Positions 35,562 through 45,961 of a DNA stretch of 64,000 nucleotides are shown piece by piece. Every line of letters starts with the position of its first letter. Position 1 is the first letter of the stretch. Origin of the DNA: Bacillus sp. CH140a_4T. GTDB lineage: Bacteria > Bacillota > Bacilli > Bacillales > Bacillaceae_G. Below the pieces are notes generated by a model. It worked only from the letters and a program-made list of their open reading frames with translations, did no database searches and was not told the origin of the DNA. The translations under genes and the position numbers were made by a program. Location of the stretch: NCBI RefSeq assembly GCF_008923725.1, contig NZ_WBPF01000013.1, positions 620,001 through 684,000 on the forward strand, given 5' to 3'.

Positions 35562-37548
35562 CCTTTTCGGCAAGAAGACTCCATCTGATTTTTGTTACGG
35601 GTGAAACCCAACAATTCAGGTGGAGATGAATTGCCGTCAGTCAATAAGGCTGAACTCTTTTTTTCGTCCATAACAATTTTCCAGGGGAGAATATTTGTTT
35701 CTTTTTGTCTTACGATATTTCGGAAATAAGGAGGGAATATATCTTAAGATAACGAAATTGGATAATAATCATCATTCGGTTATTTGAACCAAAAGGAATT
35801 ACGATGAAGACCATATTCATGTTTTGTTCCGTTTCGTTCCAAGTATTGATTTGCCAAAAGTAATTAATAAGTTTAATGAACCCTCTAAGACAGTTGGTGA
35901 AAATAATGGCTAGAAAGAAAGCAGTGAAAGTATTACGTAAACAAAAGAAAAGAGAAAACATGCAACGATTCACGCAGAAACAAAATATCGGACGAGCTTG
36001 TCTCACGGCTAAAGAATTCCGCTTACTGCAACGTATGTCACATAGTTCAAAAGCGTTACGAAATGTTGGATTGTATACCATTAAACAAAGTTATTTGAAC
36101 CATAATCAAATAGCTACTGTAAAAGAAGTAGACACTGCTATGCAAGCCGATATGAATTACTCGGGCATGCAATCAAACTCTGTGCAGGCTATTCGTAGAG
36201 CCTTATTTACAGAAGTGAAGAGCTTTTTTAAAGCAATGGAACAGTGGAAGAAAAATCCTGAGAAGTTCACAGGTCGTCCTAAGTTTCCGGATTATTCTCG
36301 TTCAACTGACAAACGAATCATTGAAATCTATCAAGTTCCAAAAGTAGATGAGAACGGGTATTGGACGATTCCGATGAATGTGGCATTTAGAAAAAAATTT
36401 GGTTCCATTAAAATACGTATGCCTAAAAACGTAAGACATAAGAAAATCTCTTACATTGAGATTGTACCGAAGCAAAAAGGTCTGTTCTTTGAGGTGCATT
36501 ACACATATGAAATGTACGTGTCCCAAATGAAGAAACAACCCACGACTACGAGTAACGCTTTAAGTTGCGATTTAGGTGTAGATAGATTAGTAAGTTGCGT
36601 AACCAATACAGGTGATACATTTTTAATTGATGGGAAAAAACTAAAATCTATTAACCAGTACTTCAACAAAATGACACGTAATCTCCAATTGAAAAATGTG
36701 GAAAATGGACTTTCTAAACGAGTTGTGACGAACAAAATGGCTGCACTTTGGCATAAACGGGAAAAACAAATAAGTGGCTACATTTCACAAACGGTAGGTC
36801 TGTTGTTCAAAAAAGTGAAAGCATTTGGCATAGATACGGTTGTCGTAGGGTATAACGCTGGTTGGAAACAAAAATCTGACATGGGAAAAAAGAATAATCA
36901 AACATTTGTTCAAATCCCATTTCATAAACTGATTGCAGCAATTGAGAATAAATGTGTAAAAGTAGGCATTCGATTTTTGAAACAAGAAGAAAGCTATACT
37001 TCAAAAGCTAGCTTTCTTGATAAAGATCCGGTTCCAGTTTGGTCTAAGGATGATAAGACTTATTATCGCTTTAGTGGCAAACGAATCACGCGCGGTCTGT
37101 ACAAAAGTAAATCAGGGAAATGTATTCACGCTGATATTAATGGTGCGCTAAATACATTGCAAAAATCAAGAGTTGTACAATTGGATGACAACCTCAAAGT
37201 AAAAACGCCGATTCTATTAGAAGTGCAAAAACGTAAGGCTGTTGCTTCGCGCATAGCTTAGTGGGTGCGTCAACCATCCATGTGTACTCGACTTGTCGGG
37301 GCTTGTAGCACACGCTAGATTCATCTGAGTGGTGGCTTCTTCCGCAAGGGAGAACTGCTCTTTTTCGAAAGGGTGGTGCAAGTGGGAAAGCGATAGTTCG
37401 TTGCCAGTACCAACCAAAAACTTACTTGGGGTGTTACCATAGGGTGGCATGAATGCTAGAGCGTCAATTGTCTAGCAATAGACGAAAAGACCTAGCATTC
37501 GAACTCAAGCCCCCACTGAAATGATTCATCTCAGTGGGGGTAGTTGAC
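35562..37548 (+). mobile_element. TnpB-only IS200/IS605-family element
   Basis: 1,987 bp, bounded exactly by the point where the host gene re-joins (Tyr50 TAT then GGA-CCA). There is no target duplication and no terminal inverted repeats, as expected for single-strand IS200/IS605 transposition. The left flank is TTTAT. The right end has a perfect 10-bp hairpin, CCCCCACTGA/TCAGTGGGGG (37510-37519, 37531-37540), eight bases from the end GTTGAC. It carries tnpB but no tnpA Y1 transposase, so movement would need TnpA in trans. Confidence 0.85.
35906..37261 (+). CDS. tnpB: TnpB (IS605 OrfB) RNA-guided nuclease, zinc-ribbon-less variant
   Basis: Protein of 451 residues from the M-A-R-K-K start; an ATG ten codons upstream has no ribosome site either. 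RuvC catalytic residues are Asp222 (SCDLGVDRLVS), Glu361 or Glu362 (KQEESYTSKASF) and Asp410 (GKCIHADINGALN). The helical N terminus and wedge-like region precede them. Classical TnpB has a CxxC...CxxC zinc ribbon between the Glu and the last Asp; here that stretch reads FSGKRITRGLYKSKSGKC with one Cys, a known sub-branch pattern. TnpB nucleases cut DNA guided by an omegaRNA from the element's right end and favour keeping the element. Full length and apparently intact. Confidence 0.9.
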   Translation: MARKKAVKVLRKQKKRENMQRFTQKQNIGRACLTAKEFRLLQRMSHSSKALRNVGLYTIKQSYLNHNQIATVKEVDTAMQADMNYSGMQSNSVQAIRRALFTEVKSFFKAMEQWKKNPEKFTGRPKFPDYSRSTDKRIIEIYQVPKVDENGYWTIPMNVAFRKKFGSIKIRMPKNVRHKKISYIEIVPKQKGLFFEVHYTYEMYVSQMKKQPTTTSNALSCDLGVDRLVSCVTNTGDTFLIDGKKLKSINQYFNKMTRNLQLKNVENGLSKRVVTNKMAALWHKREKQISGYISQTVGLLFKKVKAFGIDTVVVGYNAGWKQKSDMGKKNNQTFVQIPFHKLIAAIENKCVKVGIRFLKQEESYTSKASFLDKDPVPVWSKDDKTYYRFSGKRITRGLYKSKSGKCIHADINGALNTLQKSRVVQLDDNLKVKTPILLEVQKRKAVASRIA

Positions 37549-37565
37549 GGACCAGATGTAAGTAA
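37262..37565 (+). ncRNA. Predicted omegaRNA scaffold and guide
   Basis: 287 non-coding nt between the tnpB stop and the right end fold into clear stems: GAATGCTAG (37451-37459) with CTAGCATTC (37492-37500), enclosing GTCAATTG/CAATAGAC, then the end hairpin at 37510-37540. TnpB guide RNAs in other systems come from this position and end in host sequence. The guide here would begin GGACCAGATGTAAGTAAG at 37549. The 5' end of the RNA is not visible and may lie inside tnpB. Confidence 0.6.
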
Positions 37566-37743
37566 GAACCCAATATTTGAAGAGTACTCTTTCGCAAACA
37601 TTTCTAATCTAAAAGAGCGAAAACGTCTTTTCAGCAAGCAAATTATATTTATGTATGATAATGAATGGAAAAAAATAAAACATATTCAAACAAATGATGT
37701 AGGCACTCTCGTTCAACAAATAAACGAGCAACTCTCAAAATAA
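37549..37743 (+). pseudogene. 3' part of the split PH-domain-like gene
   Basis: 64 codons and a stop, continuing in frame from 35561: G-P-D-V-S-K-N-P-I-F-E-E-Y-S-F, then S-N-L-K-E-R-K-R-L-F-S-K-Q-I-I-F-M and a C-terminal helix Q-Q-I-N-E-Q-L-S-K. Strand-rich then helix, as in bacterial PH domains. An ATG at 37534 lies in the insertion end and is not a plausible independent start. A terminator follows. Confidence 0.8.
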
Positions 37744-37744
37744 T

Positions 37745-37778
37745 GAAAGCCCTCTACCTTTATAAGTAGAGGGCTTTC
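37745..37778 (+). terminator. Terminator between split gene and yrrI
   Basis: 13-bp stem GAAAGCCCTCTAC/GTAGAGGGCTTTC (37745-37757, 37766-37778). It can also serve yrrI on minus. Confidence 0.85.
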
Positions 37779-37781
37779 CTA

Positions 37782-38849
37782 TTACACATTTTCTTTTTTC
37801 CAAAGAGGCCTTACATGAACGATCACTGTACGAATGACCGCTAAAACAGGAACTGATATTAATAACCCTACAATTCCCGCCACTTCTCCCCCAACTAGTA
37901 ATGCAAGCATAATAATAACAGGATGCATACGAAGTGACTTACCAACGATGTAAGGTGATAAAATGTTACTTTCTAAAAATTGTAAAATGGCAATCGTAAT
38001 CCCCGCCTTAATGAGTAAACTCGTTGATACCGTTGCCGCAATCATTAATGTCGGGATCGCCCCTAAAATAGGACCGAAGTATGGGATTATATCCGTTACC
38101 CCAATAATAATGCCGAGTAATAATGGATATTTCATACCGATAAACCAAAAAGAAAGAACAGATACGCCCCCTAACACTAAGCAAACAAATAACTGTCCTC
38201 GAATATAACTTCCGAGTGACTTATCAATTTCTTTCGCAAGCATTTGCCCCGTACTACGCCACTTACTCGGGACTAGTTTCCAAAAAATATGATAGAACTC
38301 ACCGTAATCTTTTAATATGTAAAATACAATGAACGGTATTAAGAAAATAATAAGCAACGAGTCCAGTACGCCACGGGCTGTGCTCATTACTTTATTTAAA
38401 AGTGATTGTATCTTCGTTTCTACCCCACCAAAAATTTGTTTCACCTTTTCATGAATAAATGACGGGAAGTTCGCTGTTTGTTCCGTAACGCCATCCATCC
38501 AAGAATCATACATTTTTGTAAACTGCGGAAATTGTTCATTAATCTCTTGTAATTGCTTAATAACAATTGGGGTTCCTTTATAAATCCCATAACCAATCCC
38601 ACCAAAGAAAAGGATGTAAATAAGCAAAATAGCGAGTGTGCGTGGCATCCCTTCCTTATGAATTTTTTCAATTAAAGGATGCAATAAATACGCAATAAAA
38701 CACGCAATAAGAAACGGTGTAATTGCCACTTTAAATACAAAAATAATCGGTGCCCATAGCGGCTTAATTTTTAAAAAGACAAGCAAACAAAGAAATACGA
38801 GTAACAATAACCCTAAACGATATATCCAAATGATTTTAAGATTCTTCAC
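37782..38849 (-). CDS. yrrI: AI-2E family transporter-like membrane protein (YrrI)
   Basis: Protein of 355 residues with about eight membrane helices in the UPF0118/AI-2E pattern: two at the N terminus, one near 65, a soluble helical segment (about 95-150), then five toward the C terminus. Motifs include F-K-V-A-I-T-P-F-L-I-A and I-P-Y-F-G-P-I-L-G-A-I-P. Named for E. coli TqsA, but substrates vary widely, including ions; none can be inferred here. The start is GTG, chosen because GGAGGAGG lies eight bases upstream. An earlier in-frame GTG is inside that site. In B. subtilis yrrI also lies beside alaS. Confidence 0.85.
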   Translation of the reverse strand: MKNLKIIWIYRLGLLLLVFLCLLVFLKIKPLWAPIIFVFKVAITPFLIACFIAYLLHPLIEKIHKEGMPRTLAILLIYILFFGGIGYGIYKGTPIVIKQLQEINEQFPQFTKMYDSWMDGVTEQTANFPSFIHEKVKQIFGGVETKIQSLLNKVMSTARGVLDSLLIIFLIPFIVFYILKDYGEFYHIFWKLVPSKWRSTGQMLAKEIDKSLGSYIRGQLFVCLVLGGVSVLSFWFIGMKYPLLLGIIIGVTDIIPYFGPILGAIPTLMIAATVSTSLLIKAGITIAILQFLESNILSPYIVGKSLRMHPVIIMLALLVGGEVAGIVGLLISVPVLAVIRTVIVHVRPLWKKENV

Positions 38850-39025
38850 ACGAAAAACCTCCTCCACCTTTATTTTGAAAATAAATAGGGTAGGTTATGT
38901 GCGAAAGTTTTAAAATCTTTTTATACAGACCATACTGTTTTGTAAAGACGTACATATACATAACATAATAAGGACAACCACCCCTGAGAATGCAGCATGA
39001 AACAATATAATCAGGAGGGCTCATA

Positions 39026-39238
39026 ATGGTTTTATTTATGCTCGTATTATCAGCACTTTTTATGATTCTTGAATGGGTTTGTATCGGGTTTGGTATTTGG
39101 AAAGGTTTCTTTATTCGTTCTTCACGAAAAGAAAGGGCGAAGCAATTATTTCATTACGGAATGCTTGGCGTTGGATGTTACGGCCTATCTTATCTCTTCT
39201 CTGAAATCGGACTTTTATATTTGCATACAAGTGCATAA
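39026..39238 (+). CDS. Small two-helix membrane protein, unknown
   Basis: Protein of 70 residues. Hydrophobic segments are 1-25 and 45-64, joined by a basic loop I-R-S-S-R-K-E-R-A-K-Q. I do not recognise a family. CAGGAGGG lies seven bases before the ATG, and a terminator follows the stop, so it is a convincing short transcription unit. It is divergent from yrrI across 176 bp with no other gene. Confidence 0.7.
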   Translation: MVLFMLVLSALFMILEWVCIGFGIWKGFFIRSSRKERAKQLFHYGMLGVGCYGLSYLFSEIGLLYLHTSA

Positions 39239-39270
39239 AAAAACTCCCTTATGATGAAGGGAGTTTTTTA
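39236..39270. terminator. Bidirectional terminator
   Basis: AAAAAACTCCCTT/AAGGGAGTTTTTT stem around ATGATG, between the small membrane gene and yrzQ. Confidence 0.88.
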
Positions 39271-39273
39271 CGC

Positions 39274-39402
39274 TTATAGATAAGATTTAATCATCTTACG
39301 TGCCTTTTTCATATTGCGTTTTGAAAATACATCTTGCTTGCGAGCATATTGATATGCTGCCGCTCCAACACCTAATGCGATTAATGAATTGCGTAGATTC
39401 AA
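39274..39402 (-). CDS. yrzQ: YrzQ-like DUF3918 small protein with TTG start
   Basis: A 42-residue protein with start TTG, supported by GGGGGA seven bases upstream. It begins L-N-L-R-N-S-L-I-A-L-G-V-G-A-A-A-Y-Q, a glycine/alanine-rich helix, then a basic stretch K-R-N-M-K-K-A-R-K-M-I-K. This matches the YrzQ (DUF3918) family in size and layout, and it lies in the equivalent position near recD2. It probably inserts in or lies on the membrane. Function is unknown. Confidence 0.7.
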   Translation of the reverse strand: MNLRNSLIALGVGAAAYQYARKQDVFSKRNMKKARKMIKSYL

Positions 39403-39420
39403 AGTAAATCCCCCTTTTCG

Positions 39421-39609
39421 TTATCCGATTGTTCTTTCGTTCTCATCAAATAAATCATCAAGAGAGCTTAATGAACCATCTTCCTCTACTTGATGCGTAT
39501 GGATTTTCCCCTTTGAAACCGATAATTCGATATAACAATTCCAGCAATAAAATTGGTTGACACCTATTTTTCCAATGTCTTTTCCTTTGCAATTTGGACA
39601 AATGAACAT
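39421..39609 (-). CDS. Small zinc-ribbon protein
   Basis: Protein of 62 residues. Cys4-x2-Cys7 and Cys22-x2-Cys25 form a zinc ribbon, followed by an acidic tail (S-L-D-D-L-F-D-E-N-E). No other domain is present and the role is unknown; nucleic-acid or protein binding is possible. It begins M-F-I-C-P-N-C, with AAGGAG upstream. It lies between recD2 and yrzQ on the same strand, 18 bp from the yrzQ start. Confidence 0.75.
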   Translation of the reverse strand: MFICPNCKGKDIGKIGVNQFYCWNCYIELSVSKGKIHTHQVEEDGSLSSLDDLFDENERTIG

Positions 39610-39736
39610 ATGGCTTTCATCTCCTTACAGTCTCCCGGATTCTATTCGCCATTATGTCCAAACCGCATTCATTTATACATTGCTGGAGCCTTTCAACGTT
39701 ATACGTTTGAAAGTTTCACTATATAATTTCACCTTG

Positions 39737-42073
39737 TTACATGAAATCATACGGTGAAATGTTTTCCACGTCCATTTCTTCGCCATTAACTGTTACCATC
39801 TGTACTTCTCCTTGTGATTCTTGCAAGCGACTCGCTAAAGTCGTTTGACGCATTGCATCATCAAGGCGATTTACACCAGACTGGAAAGCTGCTTCCTCCC
39901 CGCAAATAATAAGGAACTTCTTACTTCTTGTAATGCCAGTATAAATTAAATTACGACGCAACATACGATTGTAACTTTTTACTATCGGCATAATCACAAT
40001 CGGAAACTCACTACCTTGCGATTTATGAATCGAACAGCAATAGGCATGTGTAATTTGATTTAAGTCTGGCTTTGTATACGTTACTTCAATTCCATCAAAT
40101 GAAACGATAATCATATCTTGTTGTTCAACGTTCTCTTTCGCATAAAACACCGAAACAATTTCTCCGATATCACCATTAAACACTTGGCTCTCCGGCTGAT
40201 TAACGAGTTGTAGTACTTTATCGCCTCGTCGGTATACAACATCACCGTAAGCAAGTTCTTTACTCTTTTCCCTCTTCGGGTTAAACACTTCTTGCAACGC
40301 TTCGTTTAGCACATTAATACCGGCAGGGCCACGGTACATCGGGGCAAGTACTTGTACATCTCTTGCGCTAAACCCTTTTGTCTTAGCATTTGCACAAACC
40401 TTCTTAACAACCTCAACAATTTGAGCTCCTGTACAGCCGATAAATGAACGATCTTTTTGATTTTGCGCTAAATCTGGCGGGAGCGTTCCATTTTTTATCG
40501 CATGAGCGAGTTGAATAACAGATGACCCTTCCGCTTGACGATAAATTTCAGTAAGCTTTACTGTTGGAACTGCACCTGCATTCAATAAATCTTTCAACAC
40601 TTGCCCAGGCCCTACAGATGGCAATTGATCTTCATCACCTACAACGATAACTTGAATGTTAGTCGGCAATGATTTAAACAGCTGATTTGCAAGCCAAATA
40701 TCAACCATTGAAAATTCATCAATAATGAGCAATTTCCCTTGTACCGGATCCGTTTCATTACGCTGGAAAGACCCTTCTGGCGTCCAGCCAAGTAAACGGT
40801 GAATTGTACAAGCCGGAAGCCCTGTTGATTCACTCATCCGCTTCGCTGCTCTTCCTGTTGGGGCCGTTAATAATATCGGAAATGGATTATCATCACTGTA
40901 TTCATTTGGATTTAACGATAATCCGTGCAGTGATGCATACATTTCAACAATCCCTTTAATAACTGTTGTTTTCCCTGTTCCTGGTCCACCTGTCAATAAC
41001 ATCATCGGTTTATGAAGTGCCGTTTGAATCGCTTCTTGCTGAAACGGTGCATACTGTACGTTCAGTTGTTCTTCAATTTGACCTAACGTCTTTAACACTT
41101 CCGCTTCAGGAAATGAAGGCGTTTCTTCTTGATTCATGAGCCTGCGAATAGACTTTACAACACCTTTTTCAGAGTAGAATAACGATGCTAAATACACTCG
41201 TTCTTCTTCTATGATAACTTTCCCTTCACTTTGCATCGTTTCAACGCAAACTACAATGTCTTCCTCCGTCACTCGTCCTTCTTGATTATTTAAAAGTGAC
41301 ATCGTTTCTCTTACAAGTTGATCTTTTCCCATATAAACATGACCAAGCTGCAATGATACATTTTCTAGCGTATAAAAACACCCCGCACGTACACGGTCGT
41401 CGTGATTACCCGATATCCCTAACGCACGTCCGATATCATCCGCTCTTCCAAACCCAATCCCGTCCACTTCTTCAATAAGCTGATATGGATTTTTACGAAT
41501 CACTTCTAATGTCATCTCTTTATATTGCTGGTAAATCTTAATAGAAAGCTTCGTTCCAAAACCGTAACCATTTAAAAAACTCATTACTTTCTCTAGTCCT
41601 TGATGTTCAACAATTGTCTCATATATTTCTTGCGCTTTTTGTTTATTGACAACACCATTTAAAGCATCAGGATCATCCATAATTTTAGAAATGGCATGTT
41701 CCCCGAGATGGTCCACAATTTTTTCAGCTGTACGCTTGCCTATCCCTTTAAATAAATCACTCGCTAAATATTGCACCATACCAGCTTTTGTTTGCGGCAA
41801 TTCTTTCTTAAATGTTTCAACTAAATATTGTTTTCCATACTTCGGATGGTCTTTAAAATGCCCTGTCAATGTAAACACTTCATCTTCATGCATGCGGGGA
41901 AAATGACCGTTTATCATCACTTTTTTTTCGTCGTATGTTTCATTCGTTTCAATGACTTTCATACTGACAACGGAATAGAGGTTTTCTTCGTTGTGGAAAA
42001 TGGTATGAAGAACTTGCGCTTTTATAAACTTTTTCTCTTCCTCAAACAAATCCATTGCATGTTGATTTCCCAT
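39737..42073 (-). CDS. recD2: RecD2 DNA helicase
   Basis: Protein of 778 residues, superfamily 1B 5'-3' helicase that works without RecBC. The N-terminal OB-like and helix-hairpin-helix region (1-230) includes KGIGKRTAEKIVDHLG. Walker A is LTGGPGTGKTTVIKG (about 363-377), Walker B LLIIDEFSMVD, motif III GDEDQLPSVGPG, and motif VI Y-T-G-I-T-R-S-K near the end. It acts in replication-fork repair and mismatch tolerance in Bacillus. It corresponds to yrrC. Overlap or tight coupling is absent; it lies 96 bp after yrrB, with a short palindrome between. Confidence 0.95.
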   Translation of the reverse strand: MGNQHAMDLFEEEKKFIKAQVLHTIFHNEENLYSVVSMKVIETNETYDEKKVMINGHFPRMHEDEVFTLTGHFKDHPKYGKQYLVETFKKELPQTKAGMVQYLASDLFKGIGKRTAEKIVDHLGEHAISKIMDDPDALNGVVNKQKAQEIYETIVEHQGLEKVMSFLNGYGFGTKLSIKIYQQYKEMTLEVIRKNPYQLIEEVDGIGFGRADDIGRALGISGNHDDRVRAGCFYTLENVSLQLGHVYMGKDQLVRETMSLLNNQEGRVTEEDIVVCVETMQSEGKVIIEEERVYLASLFYSEKGVVKSIRRLMNQEETPSFPEAEVLKTLGQIEEQLNVQYAPFQQEAIQTALHKPMMLLTGGPGTGKTTVIKGIVEMYASLHGLSLNPNEYSDDNPFPILLTAPTGRAAKRMSESTGLPACTIHRLLGWTPEGSFQRNETDPVQGKLLIIDEFSMVDIWLANQLFKSLPTNIQVIVVGDEDQLPSVGPGQVLKDLLNAGAVPTVKLTEIYRQAEGSSVIQLAHAIKNGTLPPDLAQNQKDRSFIGCTGAQIVEVVKKVCANAKTKGFSARDVQVLAPMYRGPAGINVLNEALQEVFNPKREKSKELAYGDVVYRRGDKVLQLVNQPESQVFNGDIGEIVSVFYAKENVEQQDMIIVSFDGIEVTYTKPDLNQITHAYCCSIHKSQGSEFPIVIMPIVKSYNRMLRRNLIYTGITRSKKFLIICGEEAAFQSGVNRLDDAMRQTTLASRLQESQGEVQMVTVNGEEMDVENISPYDFM

Positions 42074-42118
42074 CTTTCCTCTCCTTTCCGGTTCGTTTCA
42101 CTTTAATGAGCAGTACAT

Positions 42119-42140
42119 CCCCCACCTATTTAGATGAGGG
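42119..42140. repeat. Short palindromic repeat unit C
   Basis: Imperfect palindrome CCCCCACCTATTTAGATGAG plus GG, like the units at 25995 and 26120. It lies between yrrB and recD2; there is no T-run. Confidence 0.4.
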
Positions 42141-42169
42141 ATAACTACCCATTAAACTATATTTTCATC

Positions 42170-42829
42170 TTATTCAGCTTCTTGCTCTAATAAACGAACA
42201 CCATTACCAGCTAAAAAGTGATCTGCCTGAATTTCAGTTGCTTTCTTAAATAAAGCAAGAGCTTTCTCGTTATCTTCTTCAAATACGTACGCAACACCTA
42301 AATTATAATACGCATCTGCATGCTCTTCATCCATTTCTAATACCTTTTCAAAATAAGGTTTCGCTTCTTGAATATGTTCTAATCGTGCAAAGCAAAGTCC
42401 GCACTGGAACACAGCTTCTACATCGTTTTCATCTAATTCTGTTGCTCTTTGTAAAAACGGCAGTGCAAGACGATCATTTCCAAGTTGTACATGTGTAATA
42501 CCTAACATAAATGTTACATCCGCTGATTGTAATCCCGCTTGCATCGCTTGTTCAAATACAGTTTTAGCCTCTGCAAATTGCTCTTGACCGTAATACACAT
42601 TTCCTAATCCATAATAAGCAGCCGCAGATTTATCATCTAACTCTAATGCACGTTTATAAAATAAAATTGCTCTTTCACTATCACCTAGTACATCTAATAA
42701 GTTCGCAAAATTAATGTATCCAAGCGCATCTTTCGGATTTTCTTCAATTGCTTCTGTGAAATTTTTAGCAGCTTCTTCCCAGTTTCCTTCTTGCATATAT
42801 TGAATACCTGTTTCAAGTTTGTTTGACAT
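42170..42829 (-). CDS. yrrB: TPR-repeat protein YrrB
   Basis: Protein of 219 residues made of about six tetratricopeptide repeats of 34 residues (for example A-A-Y-Y-G-L-G-N-V-Y-Y-G, A-D-A-Y-Y-N-L-G-V-A-Y). It has no signal or catalytic domain, so it is a cytoplasmic protein-protein scaffold. B. subtilis YrrB, in the same position between mnmA (trmU) and recD2, has the same fold. A link to tRNA thiolation is suggested only by context. The ATG was chosen because GAGGTG is six bases upstream; a GTG three codons earlier lies in that site. Confidence 0.9.
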   Translation of the reverse strand: MSNKLETGIQYMQEGNWEEAAKNFTEAIEENPKDALGYINFANLLDVLGDSERAILFYKRALELDDKSAAAYYGLGNVYYGQEQFAEAKTVFEQAMQAGLQSADVTFMLGITHVQLGNDRLALPFLQRATELDENDVEAVFQCGLCFARLEHIQEAKPYFEKVLEMDEEHADAYYNLGVAYVFEEDNEKALALFKKATEIQADHFLAGNGVRLLEQEAE

Positions 42830-42897
42830 GTCCTTCACCTCTACAACAAATTATAACAAAGAATGTATTTTCCAAGCGAACGAAAAATCGCTTTATG

Positions 42898-42936
42898 TAA
42901 AAGAAACCTCTAACCGCGAATCGGCAGAGGCTTCTC
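42898..42936 (-). terminator. Terminator of the cymR-iscS-mnmA unit
   Basis: Stem AGAAGCCTCT/AGAGGTTTCT with CCG/CGG inner pairing, then TTTT on the minus strand, just after mnmA. Confidence 0.75.
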
Positions 42937-42939
42937 GTT

Positions 42940-45217
<2,278 letters not shown>

Positions 45218-45252
45218 TAAATCTCCTTCTTTCCAAATCGTTTCACAAGGAA

Positions 45253-45669
45253 TTAAATGTAAAACATATAGCCCCCGTGATTTTCTTCCTCATAACGTAC
45301 TAAATCTTCTAACGTTGTGCTATCTAACACTTCTTGCACCGCATCACGAACACGCATCCATAATTGGCGTTGTGCTGGTTCTTCTTCTTCTATCATTTCT
45401 ACAACACTAATTGGACCCTCTAATACACGGATTACATCCCCAGCTGTAATGTTAGCTGGCTGATCTGACAATACATATCCGCCATATGCCCCGCGCGTAC
45501 TCTTTACTAGACGAGCGTTACGAAGTGGTGAAATTAATTGCTCTAAGTAATGTTCCGATAAATCATGTGCCTGCGCAATTGACTTTAAGGAAATTGGACC
45601 TTCACCAAACTTTTTTGCAAGATCGATCATAATTGTTAAGCCGTAACGGCCTTTCGTTGAAATCTTCAT
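45253..45669 (-). CDS. cymR: Rrf2-family cysteine metabolism repressor CymR
   Basis: Protein of 138 residues. The N-terminal winged helix-turn-helix begins MKISTKGRYGLTIMIDLAKK, with recognition helix about 28-45 (A-Q-A-H-D-L-S-E-H-Y-L-E-Q-L). No Cys cluster of the IscR type is present, which fits CymR rather than an iron-sulfur sensor. It represses cystine uptake and the yrrT-mtnN-mcc operon together with CysK. That target operon is in this window at 18965-22456. AGAGGTG precedes the ATG. It starts the cymR-iscS-mnmA unit. Confidence 0.94.
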   Translation of the reverse strand: MKISTKGRYGLTIMIDLAKKFGEGPISLKSIAQAHDLSEHYLEQLISPLRNARLVKSTRGAYGGYVLSDQPANITAGDVIRVLEGPISVVEMIEEEEPAQRQLWMRVRDAVQEVLDSTTLEDLVRYEEENHGGYMFYI

Positions 45670-45961
45670 CTATTTTGCACCTCTTTTCAAATTTTCACTT
45701 CTATTGGTTATATCTTATTTATAAAAGAACACAATTTAAAATCCTATGAAATTATAGCATAATATAGTATTATAAGAAATTTCAACTTGTGTATCAAAAT
45801 GATAACATAAAATCACATTGAAAAACTCGGAAATTATTACAATTGAAAGAAAAATGAAAATATTCATATTCATTTTTCCCACAAAACAGCATCCTCTTTC
45901 AAATTCCACTAAAAAAAATGATACGATAGAAAGAGATTATACTTTAAGGGAGACGGTACAA

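Noticed and set aside
35710-36081. Minus-strand open frame over the tnpB start
   Set aside because: Antisense to TnpB's N terminus with Cys/Phe-rich composition and no ribosome site.
37534-37548. Independent start for the 3' half of the split gene
   Set aside because: The ATG belongs to the IS end; no ribosome site, and the protein lacks its N-terminal strands.
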